Source: Thermoleophilia bacterium (GTDB lineage Bacteria; Actinomycetota; Thermoleophilia; Solirubrobacterales; 70-9). From it: a DNA stretch of 64,000 nucleotides. Both the position numbers and the translations under genes were made by a program. Position 1 is the first letter of the stretch; every line of letters begins with the position of its first letter. The notes below the pieces were generated by a model. That model did not search any database. It had not been told where the DNA came from and worked only from the letters and a program-made list of their open reading frames with translations. The stretch is from assembly GCA_016650125.1 (NCBI GenBank), contig JAENWT010000016.1, positions 1 to 64,000 of the forward strand. The letters are read 5' to 3'. Below, one piece after another: positions 9,943 to 17,971 of the stretch.

Positions 9943-9958
9943 CCCGGTGTCTACCGGG
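9943..9958. terminator. short hairpin between convergent genes
   Basis: CCCGGT (9943-9948), GTCT, ACCGGG (9953-9958): a 6-bp perfect stem just before the stop of the minus-strand GH26-like gene. Weak, without T-run. Confidence 0.35.
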
Positions 9959-9960
9959 AT

Positions 9961-11010
9961 CTAGCGCCGGGCGTGCCCGTAGGCGAACGGCGCGAAGCGG
10001 CCGTTCTTCAGCTTGTTGCGCATGACCCGGATCGCTTCAGGGTAGAAGTCCGGGTTGTAGGGGTCCGAGTCACCGAATCCCCGGTAGTAGGCGAGCATCC
10101 GCACGCGGGGTCGCCGGTTCACCCAGTGAAACATCTTGCGCACGAAGTTGACGTCGTCCGCACCGGTGACGCCCCACTCGGTGATCGCGACCGGCTTGTC
10201 CCGCCAGGGACGACCGCGCATGAACTTGTTGAGGTCTCCCCAGTAGGGATAGTCCGAGTAGCAATCGGTTCCGGCCCAGTCGACGAAGTACTTTCCCGGC
10301 CAGTAGTTGCCGGGCCAGTTGCCGCGAACCTTCGGTGAGCCCGCGGGCAGTGGGCTCCAGACCATCGAAACCGGTGCCTCAGGCATCCGGACCGGCTGTT
10401 TGGCTGCGCCCCACTGGACGTGCCGCATGCGAAGCCTGCGCAGGAGCCGGTTGATCGCCACCGTCTTCCGGCCTCCCCGCACGATCACCGCGATCCTTTG
10501 AAAGGCCTTGCGATACCAGTAGGTGGTGTGCTCGCCGCCGCGCTTCGAACCGTCGCAATAGACAGCCGAGTAGGCGTTCAGACAGCGGTTGGGCTCGCCG
10601 AGCGGCCGGATGAAGGCGCGCAGGTCCTTCTCGGCGAAGAACCGGTTCATCTTCCACAGGTACGGGTCGCCGGCGCCGGTCGCGATCTCCTGCGGCGTGA
10701 TCAGCTCCTCCTGGGTTTCGTCGTCGGCAGTCGAGATGTGGAGCATCGGCGTGACCCGGGCGTTACTCCAGCGCCTGTAGGCGAGGTCGAGGCCGTTTCC
10801 CCACGGGTGGAACGTCTGAAGCACCGCCGGGTGCTTGCCCGCTGCCTCGGCGAAGTTCTGGAATCCCTCGAGGGTGCCGTTGTCGCTGACGCCGGTCAGG
10901 ACCTTGCCCTTGGGTGGACCGAAAATCGCTGCCCGGGACGGCCCTGCCGAAAGCAGCACCAGAAACAAAACGAGGGTGGCCGGGACGAGCCGGGCTGGAT
11001 TCGGCTTCAC
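9961..11010 (-). CDS. secreted GH26-like clan GH-A glycoside hydrolase
   Basis: 349 residues with a signal peptide (~8-27). The (beta/alpha)8-barrel signposts of GH26 are present: RPLGEPNR with Glu139 at the acid/base position, MVWSPLPAGSP, YWPGKYFVDWAGTDCY, and AITEWG with Glu278 as nucleophile. GH26 enzymes are mostly endo-beta-mannanases, but the usual HE(M/P)NG motif is altered here to GEPNR, so specificity is uncertain. A close paralogue lies on the same strand at 22692-23756. The start is GTG. It may remodel the cell's own or environmental polysaccharide. Confidence 0.72.
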   Translation of the reverse strand: MKPNPARLVPATLVLFLVLLSAGPSRAAIFGPPKGKVLTGVSDNGTLEGFQNFAEAAGKHPAVLQTFHPWGNGLDLAYRRWSNARVTPMLHISTADDETQEELITPQEIATGAGDPYLWKMNRFFAEKDLRAFIRPLGEPNRCLNAYSAVYCDGSKRGGEHTTYWYRKAFQRIAVIVRGGRKTVAINRLLRRLRMRHVQWGAAKQPVRMPEAPVSMVWSPLPAGSPKVRGNWPGNYWPGKYFVDWAGTDCYSDYPYWGDLNKFMRGRPWRDKPVAITEWGVTGADDVNFVRKMFHWVNRRPRVRMLAYYRGFGDSDPYNPDFYPEAIRVMRNKLKNGRFAPFAYGHARR

Positions 11011-11053
11011 ATCGACTACCTTCGTAACAAGGGGGCCTTGCCCTCGTTGCGGT

Positions 11054-11938
11054 TCAGCCGGGCTGGGAAAGAACGTCCGCCATGCGCACCGGGGTGACCC
11101 CCAGCGATTCGACGTCGGCGGTGCCTTGACTCGTGGTCATCGAGACCCGCATCAGTTCGGCTTCCTGCCAGGTTGCGAAGACCGCTTCCTTGAAGATCCG
11201 GTGGAGGGTGCCGAGGCCCAGGTGGACCACCGGAAGCGGCACGTGCCAGAGGCGACGCGGCCTTCCGGCGAGCTGGCCGACCAGGATCGACATCTGCGAG
11301 TAGGTCAGGGTCTCCGGTCCGGCCAGGTCGAACGATTCTTCGGCCGGTTTCTCGAGCGAGGCCATCACCGCGCGGGCGACGTCGTCGGCCCAGATCGGCT
11401 GGTAGGTCGAGTTGCCGTCGCCCGAGATCGGGATCATCGGCAGGAAGGAGAGACGGCGCAGCAAAGTGATCCACGGATCGGAGTTGTCGAAGACGATCGA
11501 CGGCCGGAAGATCGTGGTCTCGAGGTCCGACTTCATGACCGCCTGCTCGGCGATCCATTTTGCCCGGAAGAAACGCGTGCGCTGCACGGCCGAGGCGTTC
11601 AGGGCGCTGAAGAAGACGAAGCGCTTGACCCCGGCCTTCTCGGCCGCTTCGAGCAGCCGGACGGTCGCCAGGCCGTTCAGTTCCTCGACCCGGTATGGCG
11701 GCTGGTCGCGGATTGAAGCCGCCAGGTGGATCACCGTGTCGACTCCGCGCATCGCCTGCCGCAGCAGGTACGGGTCGGAGAGCTCGCGCAGGTCGCCCAT
11801 GGTGATCTGGACGTTGACCCGCTGGTCGCCGAGCCGTCTTGGCTCCCGGACCAGGCAGCGCACCTGCTCTCCGGACTCGAGCAGCCGCGGCAAAAGGCGC
11901 GAGCCGATGGAGCCGGTCGCGCCGGTGAGAAGTATCAA
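11054..11938 (-). CDS. NAD(P)-binding atypical SDR (NDUFA9/NmrA-like)
   Basis: 294 residues opening MILLTGATGSIGSRLL, the GxxGxxG dinucleotide-binding turn of extended or atypical short-chain dehydrogenases. There follow CLVREPRR (basic residues typical of NADP preference), GVDTVIHLAA and VKRFVFFSA. It lacks a canonical YxxxK, as in NDUFA9- or NmrA-type members that bind the cofactor for a regulatory or unknown purpose. The chosen start is TTG at 11938, since the Rossmann strand begins at once; no ATG fits. It is followed 43 nt downstream by the GH26-like gene on the same strand. Confidence 0.8.
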   Translation of the reverse strand: MILLTGATGSIGSRLLPRLLESGEQVRCLVREPRRLGDQRVNVQITMGDLRELSDPYLLRQAMRGVDTVIHLAASIRDQPPYRVEELNGLATVRLLEAAEKAGVKRFVFFSALNASAVQRTRFFRAKWIAEQAVMKSDLETTIFRPSIVFDNSDPWITLLRRLSFLPMIPISGDGNSTYQPIWADDVARAVMASLEKPAEESFDLAGPETLTYSQMSILVGQLAGRPRRLWHVPLPVVHLGLGTLHRIFKEAVFATWQEAELMRVSMTTSQGTADVESLGVTPVRMADVLSQPG

Positions 11939-12042
11939 GTGGAATCCGTCGGTCGGGACTGCATGGTCACCATTGTATGGGGCGGCCAGGCCCCGCCCGC
12001 GGGACGGACGCCCACCTGACCGAGGCTCTAAGATGCGTGGCC

Positions 12043-12303
12043 ATGAGCTACGTCATCGCCGAACCATGCATTGGTACCAAGGACAATTCGTGTGTCGAAG
12101 TGTGTCCCGTGGATTGCATCCACCCGACACCCGACGAACCGGATTACGAGAAGGTCGAGATGCTCTTCATCGACCCCGACGAGTGCATCGACTGCGATGC
12201 CTGCGTCGAGGCTTGTCCGGTTGACGCGTGTTTCGCCGAGGACCAGCTGCCCGCCGAGTGGGCCAGCTACACCGAGAAGAACGCCGAGTACTTCAAGAAC
12301 TGA
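12043..12303 (+). CDS. fdxA: 7Fe ferredoxin (3Fe-4S/4Fe-4S), FdxA type
   Basis: An 86-residue ferredoxin beginning MSYVIAEPCIGTKDNSC. The first cluster motif is the extended C-x7-C-x3-C-x3-C arrangement and the second is the CIDCDACVEACPVD type, the pattern of actinobacterial FdxA with one 3Fe-4S and one 4Fe-4S cluster. It carries single electrons in the cytoplasm, for example to nitrogen or sulfur assimilation or to P450 enzymes. The upstream in-frame extension to 11977 is rejected because the conserved N-terminus starts at 12043. It stands alone between two minus-strand genes. Confidence 0.95.
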   Translation: MSYVIAEPCIGTKDNSCVEVCPVDCIHPTPDEPDYEKVEMLFIDPDECIDCDACVEACPVDACFAEDQLPAEWASYTEKNAEYFKN

Positions 12304-12358
12304 GCGGCCCGAGGGCCAGTCAGCTCCGATCGACCGGCACTAAAGGCCGGCCGTCTGC

Positions 12359-13501
12359 TCAGGGCTTGCCGCGGGTGAACCGGACGAACTGGTTCCAGGC
12401 CGGCTTCGCCACCAGCTTGTTTTTCTTGCGGTAGGCGAAAAGCCCGATCGTGTAACAGAAACTGCAGTTGACTCCGTTCGGATCGGTGTCCTGCCATGCG
12501 AACCAGTAGACGTTCTTCAGCTTGAGCTTGTGCCGGTCGGTGACCAGATACCTGAAGGCGGACTTCAGCTGGTCGGCCTGGGCGCCCTTGCTGCCCTTCA
12601 GGAACGAGTTGGTCGCGGGTCCTGAACCCCAGCCGATCTCGGTGATCTGGAGCGCCTTCTTCTTGTATCCGGCCTTGACCGCCGCGTGGCGGAAATCGCG
12701 CATGATCTCCTTCAGGGTCGCCGTGTCGGCGGCGTATGGATGGAGCGCGATCGAATCGACGCTGCGATTCAGCGAATGCTTTGCAACCAGCTTGATGAAC
12801 CTGTCCGCTTCCACCGCCTGGCGCTCCGAACCCTTGGGTCGGGCGAAGAGGCCGGACACCACGACTTCGGCCTTGGCGTCGTTCTTGTGGATGACCTTGG
12901 CCGAGGAGTCGAGCAGTTTGCCGTACTCGGCCGGGTCCACCGGGGTCGCGAAGTAATGGAAGTTCACTTCGTTCCAGATCTGCCATTCGCGGACCGGGGT
13001 GTACGGCAGGCTCTTCGGGGCGGTATCCCAGAAATCGCCGTGGCTCCCGTAGCGCTCGACAGCGGCCTTGACGAACTTGCGCCACTTCTTGAGCTGATGG
13101 CGGCTGTCGACCGGCAGGTTGGTGGAGCGCTTGGTCAGCCACGAGGGGCTCGCATAGAGGGTAGGCATCACGCGCACGCCTTCCCGGGCGGCAACCTTGA
13201 TGGTCGAATCGAGTCCGTTCCAGTCGAACTGCTTGGCGTTCACGGCCTGGACTGTGGACCATGGCACGGGGGCCCGAAGCGACTTCACCTTGCCTCGGTG
13301 CATACGCTTGGTATCGAGGCGGCTGATGCCTTCCTGGGGCACGATTCCGAGGAAGCCCTCGGGCACCTTGGGCACCGCTTTGGCCGGGGGCGCGATCGCT
13401 GCTGTGGCCAGAAGGCTGAAAGCAATCAGGAGAGCGCCCAAGAGGGAGATCCGGGTGAGGGGGAGTCGGAAAGGGGAGGGTGTCATTTTTCTCGAATTCA
13501 T
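12359..13501 (-). CDS. secreted clan GH-A glycoside hydrolase (GH39/GH5/GH42-like)
   Basis: About 380 residues. A signal peptide (~10-42 from the ATG at 13501) precedes a (beta/alpha)8 barrel. REWQIWNEVNF supplies the acid/base Glu (~178) and ITEIGWGSG the nucleophile Glu (~288), the spacing expected of clan GH-A, closest by eye to GH39-type or bacterial endo-glycosidase-like proteins. A CSFC pair near the end could form a disulfide. The substrate is unknown. An upstream in-frame extension to 13549 is possible but adds a non-signal-like stretch. It lies near several other exported hydrolases. Confidence 0.7.
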   Translation of the reverse strand: MNSRKMTPSPFRLPLTRISLLGALLIAFSLLATAAIAPPAKAVPKVPEGFLGIVPQEGISRLDTKRMHRGKVKSLRAPVPWSTVQAVNAKQFDWNGLDSTIKVAAREGVRVMPTLYASPSWLTKRSTNLPVDSRHQLKKWRKFVKAAVERYGSHGDFWDTAPKSLPYTPVREWQIWNEVNFHYFATPVDPAEYGKLLDSSAKVIHKNDAKAEVVVSGLFARPKGSERQAVEADRFIKLVAKHSLNRSVDSIALHPYAADTATLKEIMRDFRHAAVKAGYKKKALQITEIGWGSGPATNSFLKGSKGAQADQLKSAFRYLVTDRHKLKLKNVYWFAWQDTDPNGVNCSFCYTIGLFAYRKKNKLVAKPAWNQFVRFTRGKP

Positions 13502-13570
13502 TTGTAGTAGCCGAAACAGGACTCGACCCGCATCGTTGCGGTCGTGCACCTTGTCAGATATGCGGATCCT

Positions 13571-14728
13571 TTACTGCAGGACCGGCAGCTCGCGAGCGTT
13601 GGCTCCGAGCTTGGGTGGTGCCGGCGCCGCGGCGGGCACTTCCTGGAGCATCGGCAGCTCGCGTGGCGACATCGCCGCGATGCGCTTGGCGATTTCGATG
13701 ATCGCGGCTCCGGCCGGGGACTCGGGCCGCTCGATTACCAGCGGCCGGCCAACGTCGGCATGCTCACGCAGTTCTTCGGAAAGCGGGATCGTGCCGAGCA
13801 GCGGCACTCCGATGTCGTCGGCCAGCAGCTGGCCACCGCCTTCGCCGAAGATCGAGAAGGTCTCACCGTCCGGCGTGGTGAAGCCGGACATGTTCTCGAT
13901 GACGCCCATGATCTCGAGGTCGACCTTGTTCGCCATCTCGGCCGAGCGGCGGGCGACCGACTGGGCCGCGGGCTGGGGCGTGGTCACGATCGCCAGCTTG
14001 GCCTGGGGCAGTAGCTGGGCCAGGGTCATGGCAATGTCGCCGGTTCCGGGCGGCAGGTCGAGCAGAAGGTAGTCGAGCTCGCCCCAGGCGACGTCCTCGA
14101 GGAACTGCTGGATCGCCTTGTGGAGCATCGGGCCGCGCCAGACGACGGCGGAGTTGTCCTCGACGAAGTAGCCGATCGACATCGTCTTCACGCCCGAAGG
14201 CGCTTCCGGCGGCAGGATCTTCCGCTCGCCGTTGACATCGGGCTTGACGTCGATTCCCAGCATGCGCGGGATCGAGTAGCCGTAGACGTCGCAGTCGAGG
14301 GCGCCGGCCTTGAGGCCCTGGGCCTGGAGCGCGGCGGCGAGGTTGGAGGTCATCGTCGATTTGCCGACGCCGCCCTTGCCGGAAGCGACGCAGATCACGT
14401 TGTTGACCTGGGCGAGAGCGCCCTGGGGCAGCTTGCCGCGGCCGAGGGTCTGCTGGAGGGCGCCCTTCTCTTCGTCGGAGAGGACGTCGAAGCCGACGCC
14501 GACCTTGGTCACGCCTTCGATTGAGCTGACCTGGGTGGTCACAGCGTCCTGGAAATGGGAGCGGATCGGGCAGCCGGCCGTGGTCAGGGAGACGGTGACA
14601 TCGATCTGGCCATCAGGCTTGATGTCGATCGAACGGACCATGCCGAGCTCGACGATGTTCCGCCGGAGTTCGGGGTCGATTACAGCGGTGAGCTTCTCGG
14701 TTACCTGTGCTTCGGAGGGGAGGGACAT
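13571..14728 (-). CDS. mrp: Mrp/ApbC-type Fe-S cluster carrier ATPase
   Basis: 385 residues: an N-terminal MIP18/DUF59 domain (~5-85, with TTAGCPI) followed by a P-loop NTPase with the deviant Walker A GKGGVGKST at 117-125 and LLLDLPPGTGD. Mrp/NBP35 proteins carry Fe-S clusters to apoproteins in the cytoplasm. The CxxC usually found after ENMS is missing (ENMSGFTTPDGE), which I recall as common in actinobacterial Mrp, so this is probably not a defect. It lies alone between an exported hydrolase and divergently read Ig-like genes. Confidence 0.93.
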   Translation of the reverse strand: MSLPSEAQVTEKLTAVIDPELRRNIVELGMVRSIDIKPDGQIDVTVSLTTAGCPIRSHFQDAVTTQVSSIEGVTKVGVGFDVLSDEEKGALQQTLGRGKLPQGALAQVNNVICVASGKGGVGKSTMTSNLAAALQAQGLKAGALDCDVYGYSIPRMLGIDVKPDVNGERKILPPEAPSGVKTMSIGYFVEDNSAVVWRGPMLHKAIQQFLEDVAWGELDYLLLDLPPGTGDIAMTLAQLLPQAKLAIVTTPQPAAQSVARRSAEMANKVDLEIMGVIENMSGFTTPDGETFSIFGEGGGQLLADDIGVPLLGTIPLSEELREHADVGRPLVIERPESPAGAAIIEIAKRIAAMSPRELPMLQEVPAAAPAPPKLGANARELPVLQ

Positions 14729-14810
14729 GCCTCAATTCTGGCATACGGGGGGAGAGATTCCCCGATCCGGCTCCTTAGGCAGTCAGATGCCACTACCCGA
14801 GGAGTCGAAG

Positions 14811-16994
14811 ATGCGCCGAAAGACAGCCGTCATCCTTTCGCTGGTCCTGTTCTGTGCGGCCGGTTTCGCGGCTCCTGGAGGCGGTCTGGCCGCGCGCTTC
14901 ACCGTGACCCAATGCGGCTGGCACGTCGGCCATGACGCCTCGTGGGCCGACACCAGTGCCGGCAAGTTCACCCGCAGCTCATTCTGCCAGCCGCCGGCTT
15001 CGGCCGATTCGTTCGATGGTGTCCACCTGAACAGTGAAACCAGGGCCTCGGCCGACGTCGTCGCCGGCACCCGGTATGCCCGCTGGCGCTGGCAGGCACC
15101 GGCCGGCACCGGGATCGTGACAATTCACGGCCAGCGCTGGCAGGTGCTGAAGGACGGCTTCCAGCACCGGATCGGTTCGGCCACCACGAACGGCACCTTC
15201 GATCCGTTTCTCGATCTGGATGAGACGGATCTCGTCAAGAGGGACTTCGCGGCTTCGTTCTCTCCTTTTGCTTCCGCAGTCGAATCCCGGCTGCGCTGCG
15301 GCAAGGCCGAAGACAAGTTCTGCTCGGCCGGGCAGGGATCGCTGGCCGGGGTCCGTGGACTGACCATCACGGTCGACGATTCGCAGATGCCGGCCACTTC
15401 GATCAGCGGCCGGCTGACCGGCAGCGCCTGGCTGCGCGGTCCACAGGCCCTGAGCTTCTCTTCGGCCGACGTCGGGTCGGGGCTGCGTTACGGCCAGACC
15501 CTGGTCGACGGGTCGGTCCGGGCCCAGACCGAGCATTCCTGCGGCAAAGAACTGATCGCCGGGCAGTGGCGCGGCACCCGGATGCGGCCCTGCTCTCTCT
15601 CGGCCGGCGGCAGTCACAGCATCTCCACATCGAGCCTCAGCGACGGCCCGCACCGGATGCGGCAATGCGCGATCGATTTCGCCGGCAACAGCGGCTGTCT
15701 GGCTGACCGGACAATTCACACCGACAACACGGCTCCGGCCGCGCCCCGGCAGTTGAGCGTGGCCGGCGGCGAAGAGTGGCGGCGGAGCAACGGCTTCGAC
15801 CTGTCCTGGCAGAACCCGGACCAGGGGGTTGCGGCCCCGATCGTGGTCTCGCGTTACCGGGTCATCGGGGCCGGCCGCTTCGACTCGGGGCCGGTATCAG
15901 TGCTCGGCTCGGGGGCTCTCCAGCGTGTGCTTGTTCCGGCGGCTGGTGAATACCGGGTGTCGGTCTGGCTGATCGACGCGGCCGGCAACGAGAACCCTGC
16001 CGCGGTCGCCGATACGACGGTCAGGCTCGATGACGTCGCGCCTTCGGCCTACTTCCTCGAACCTGACGCCGACCGGCCGGAGCACCTGCGTGTCCCGGTC
16101 TCCGACTACCACTCGGGCGTGGCCGGTGGCACCATCTCCTACCGGCAACAGGGCAGCGGCTCGTGGCATCGATTGGCGACCGAATACGGCGCCGGGGGCC
16201 AAGTGCTCGAGGCCGATTTTCCTTCCGAGGACGTTTCTCCCGGCATCTATGAATTCGAAGCTCGCATTCTCGACCGGGCCGGCAACGGTTTCGTGACCGG
16301 TCGGCGCGGCAACGGTTCCCCGCTGACCCTGCGGGCGCCGCTGAAGGACACGACCTCGCTCACGGCCAGACTGCGCTGGAAGCGCCGCAGCGGGCTGGCA
16401 CTCAAGATCCCCTATGGCGAGACGGCCCGGATCAGCGGCCGGCTGACCGGAAATGGCGGTCAGGCTCTTGTCGGACAGCGGATCCGGGTGGTTCAGGCAC
16501 CGGCCTTCGGCGCCCGCGCGGCCGGATCGACTATCTGGGCGACAACCGGCCGTGACGGATACTTCTCGGCCGTATTGTCGCGCGGCACCACACGTCGGAT
16601 CTCGGTCGGGTTCGTTGGCAGCCCGCGGCTGATGGCGGCGAACGCCGGACCGCTCGAGCTGAGGGTCAAAGGCTCGCTCTCCCTTCGGGCGGCGCCGCGG
16701 CAACTGAAGACCGGCCAGAAGCTCCGGCTGAGTGGCCGGGTTCAGTCGCGGTGGGCCCGGCGTCCCGGACGGGGGAGCCTGGTCGCGATCCAGTACCTCG
16801 AGCAGGCGTCCGGCAAGTGGCGCCCGGTGCTGGTGACCAGGGCCGGGCCGCACGGCAACTTTCAAGCCGGTTACCGCTTCCGGTACATCACGGGCTCGGC
16901 CCGGATCCACTTACGTGCGGTTCTTTTGCCATCGCAGTTCTTCCCGTTCGATTCGGCGGCTTCGAAGGCGATCAAGGTCGAGGTGGAGGGATGA
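14811..16994 (+). CDS. large secreted Ig/FN3-like repeat protein
   Basis: 727 residues with an ideal signal peptide (MRRKTAVILSLVLFCAAGFA). The remainder is beta-rich: a Cys-containing N-domain (~25-190), then Ig/FN3-like segments marked by TDNTAPAAPRQLSV, RLDDVAPSAYF and arginine-rich strands near the end. GAGGAG sits 7 nt before the ATG at 14811, so the long upstream open frame is not used. It overlaps the next, similar gene by ATGA. No catalytic motif is seen; a cell-surface or matrix role is likely. The family name is unknown to me, though such proteins are common in soil Thermoleophilia. Confidence 0.75.
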   Translation: MRRKTAVILSLVLFCAAGFAAPGGGLAARFTVTQCGWHVGHDASWADTSAGKFTRSSFCQPPASADSFDGVHLNSETRASADVVAGTRYARWRWQAPAGTGIVTIHGQRWQVLKDGFQHRIGSATTNGTFDPFLDLDETDLVKRDFAASFSPFASAVESRLRCGKAEDKFCSAGQGSLAGVRGLTITVDDSQMPATSISGRLTGSAWLRGPQALSFSSADVGSGLRYGQTLVDGSVRAQTEHSCGKELIAGQWRGTRMRPCSLSAGGSHSISTSSLSDGPHRMRQCAIDFAGNSGCLADRTIHTDNTAPAAPRQLSVAGGEEWRRSNGFDLSWQNPDQGVAAPIVVSRYRVIGAGRFDSGPVSVLGSGALQRVLVPAAGEYRVSVWLIDAAGNENPAAVADTTVRLDDVAPSAYFLEPDADRPEHLRVPVSDYHSGVAGGTISYRQQGSGSWHRLATEYGAGGQVLEADFPSEDVSPGIYEFEARILDRAGNGFVTGRRGNGSPLTLRAPLKDTTSLTARLRWKRRSGLALKIPYGETARISGRLTGNGGQALVGQRIRVVQAPAFGARAAGSTIWATTGRDGYFSAVLSRGTTRRISVGFVGSPRLMAANAGPLELRVKGSLSLRAAPRQLKTGQKLRLSGRVQSRWARRPGRGSLVAIQYLEQASGKWRPVLVTRAGPHGNFQAGYRFRYITGSARIHLRAVLLPSQFFPFDSAASKAIKVEVEG

Positions 16995-17971
16995 AACGGC
17001 GAATTGTCATCGCACTCGCCCTGGTGATCGGCCTGGCCGGTTACATCTGGGCGGCACCTCCCGCCGGAGCAGCCGGCTACACGGTCAAGACCTGCCAGTC
17101 GGTCTCTGGCGCGGGGGTCGGCCCGGTGCCGCTCAACGTCAGTACGGGTGGCTTCGCGGCCGAAACCGGCTGTCATCTCGGATCCGGCGGCCAGATCGGC
17201 TATCGGCTCCAGCCGGTCAACCAGGGATCGGGACAGCGGGCGAGCCGCGAGCAGTGGGCCGGTCTCCAGTGGCCGGTCCCGTCCGGGGTCAGCCTGTCGC
17301 GGGCATGGGCGGAGCTGGGCGGCACGTCCGAGAACGGATCGGGTTCAGGCTTTGGCACCAATACCGAGCCGTGGATGTTCCGGACCTTTGGACTCGGCTT
17401 CAGCGGCATCAACCTCTTCGCGGCCCGCTTCTCGGTGCCCAACAATTCGAACTGGTTCAGACCTTCCGATGCTCCCGGTCTCTACGGCTGGTACTGGGGC
17501 AACGAGTCCGGCGGGCTCGGCACGCCGGCCCAATGGGACGGCGGCCGGCCCTATTCCTTCGACCAAGCGACCGGGCTCTTCAGCGAGACCCTGTTTTCCG
17601 GGTGGGCGACTTCACAGATCGGCGCGACCGGGGTCGCTCCGGCGCTCACGGACGAGGTGCCGGAGGGCCCCTACTCGGCCTACCGCGTGGAGCTGCGCTG
17701 CGCCGAAGCCCACTGCGAGTCCGAGGGCTTCACCTTCGTGCAGCTTCAGCACCTGAACCTCGTCATGAACGACCCGCAGCCGCCGACCGGGGTGACCGCC
17801 CAGCCCGAGGCCGGCGTGGCCGGAAGTCCCGGGGCACGGCTGCTCGCCGGTGAATGGCTGAGCGGCGGACGGGTGCCGGTCAAGTGGAACGCCACCGACG
17901 CGGGCACCGGCATTTCCGGGGCGCGGCTGGTGGTCTCCCCGGGACCGACTGGAACCCTCACCGGGGGGTGA
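16991..17971 (+). CDS. 5' part of a frameshifted secreted Ig-like protein
   Basis: 326 residues with a signal peptide (MKRRIVIALALVIGLAGYIW) and an N-domain resembling that of the preceding gene (YTVKTCQSV), then the start of an Ig-like region (PQPPTGVTAQPEAG). It ends abruptly at TGA 17969-17971 directly after a run of six G (17963-17968). The neighbouring frame continues the same protein (VTCAGG...). One more G would join the two into a product of about 850 residues. This is a real disruption, a sequencing error in the homopolymer, or slippage during expression. The start overlaps the upstream stop (ATGA). Confidence 0.75.
   Translation: MKRRIVIALALVIGLAGYIWAAPPAGAAGYTVKTCQSVSGAGVGPVPLNVSTGGFAAETGCHLGSGGQIGYRLQPVNQGSGQRASREQWAGLQWPVPSGVSLSRAWAELGGTSENGSGSGFGTNTEPWMFRTFGLGFSGINLFAARFSVPNNSNWFRPSDAPGLYGWYWGNESGGLGTPAQWDGGRPYSFDQATGLFSETLFSGWATSQIGATGVAPALTDEVPEGPYSAYRVELRCAEAHCESEGFTFVQLQHLNLVMNDPQPPTGVTAQPEAGVAGSPGARLLAGEWLSGGRVPVKWNATDAGTGISGARLVVSPGPTGTLTGG

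Noticed and set aside
14310-14810. Upstream extension of the first Ig-like gene into mrp
   Set aside because: Antisense to mrp; the signal peptide and ribosome site place the start at 14811.
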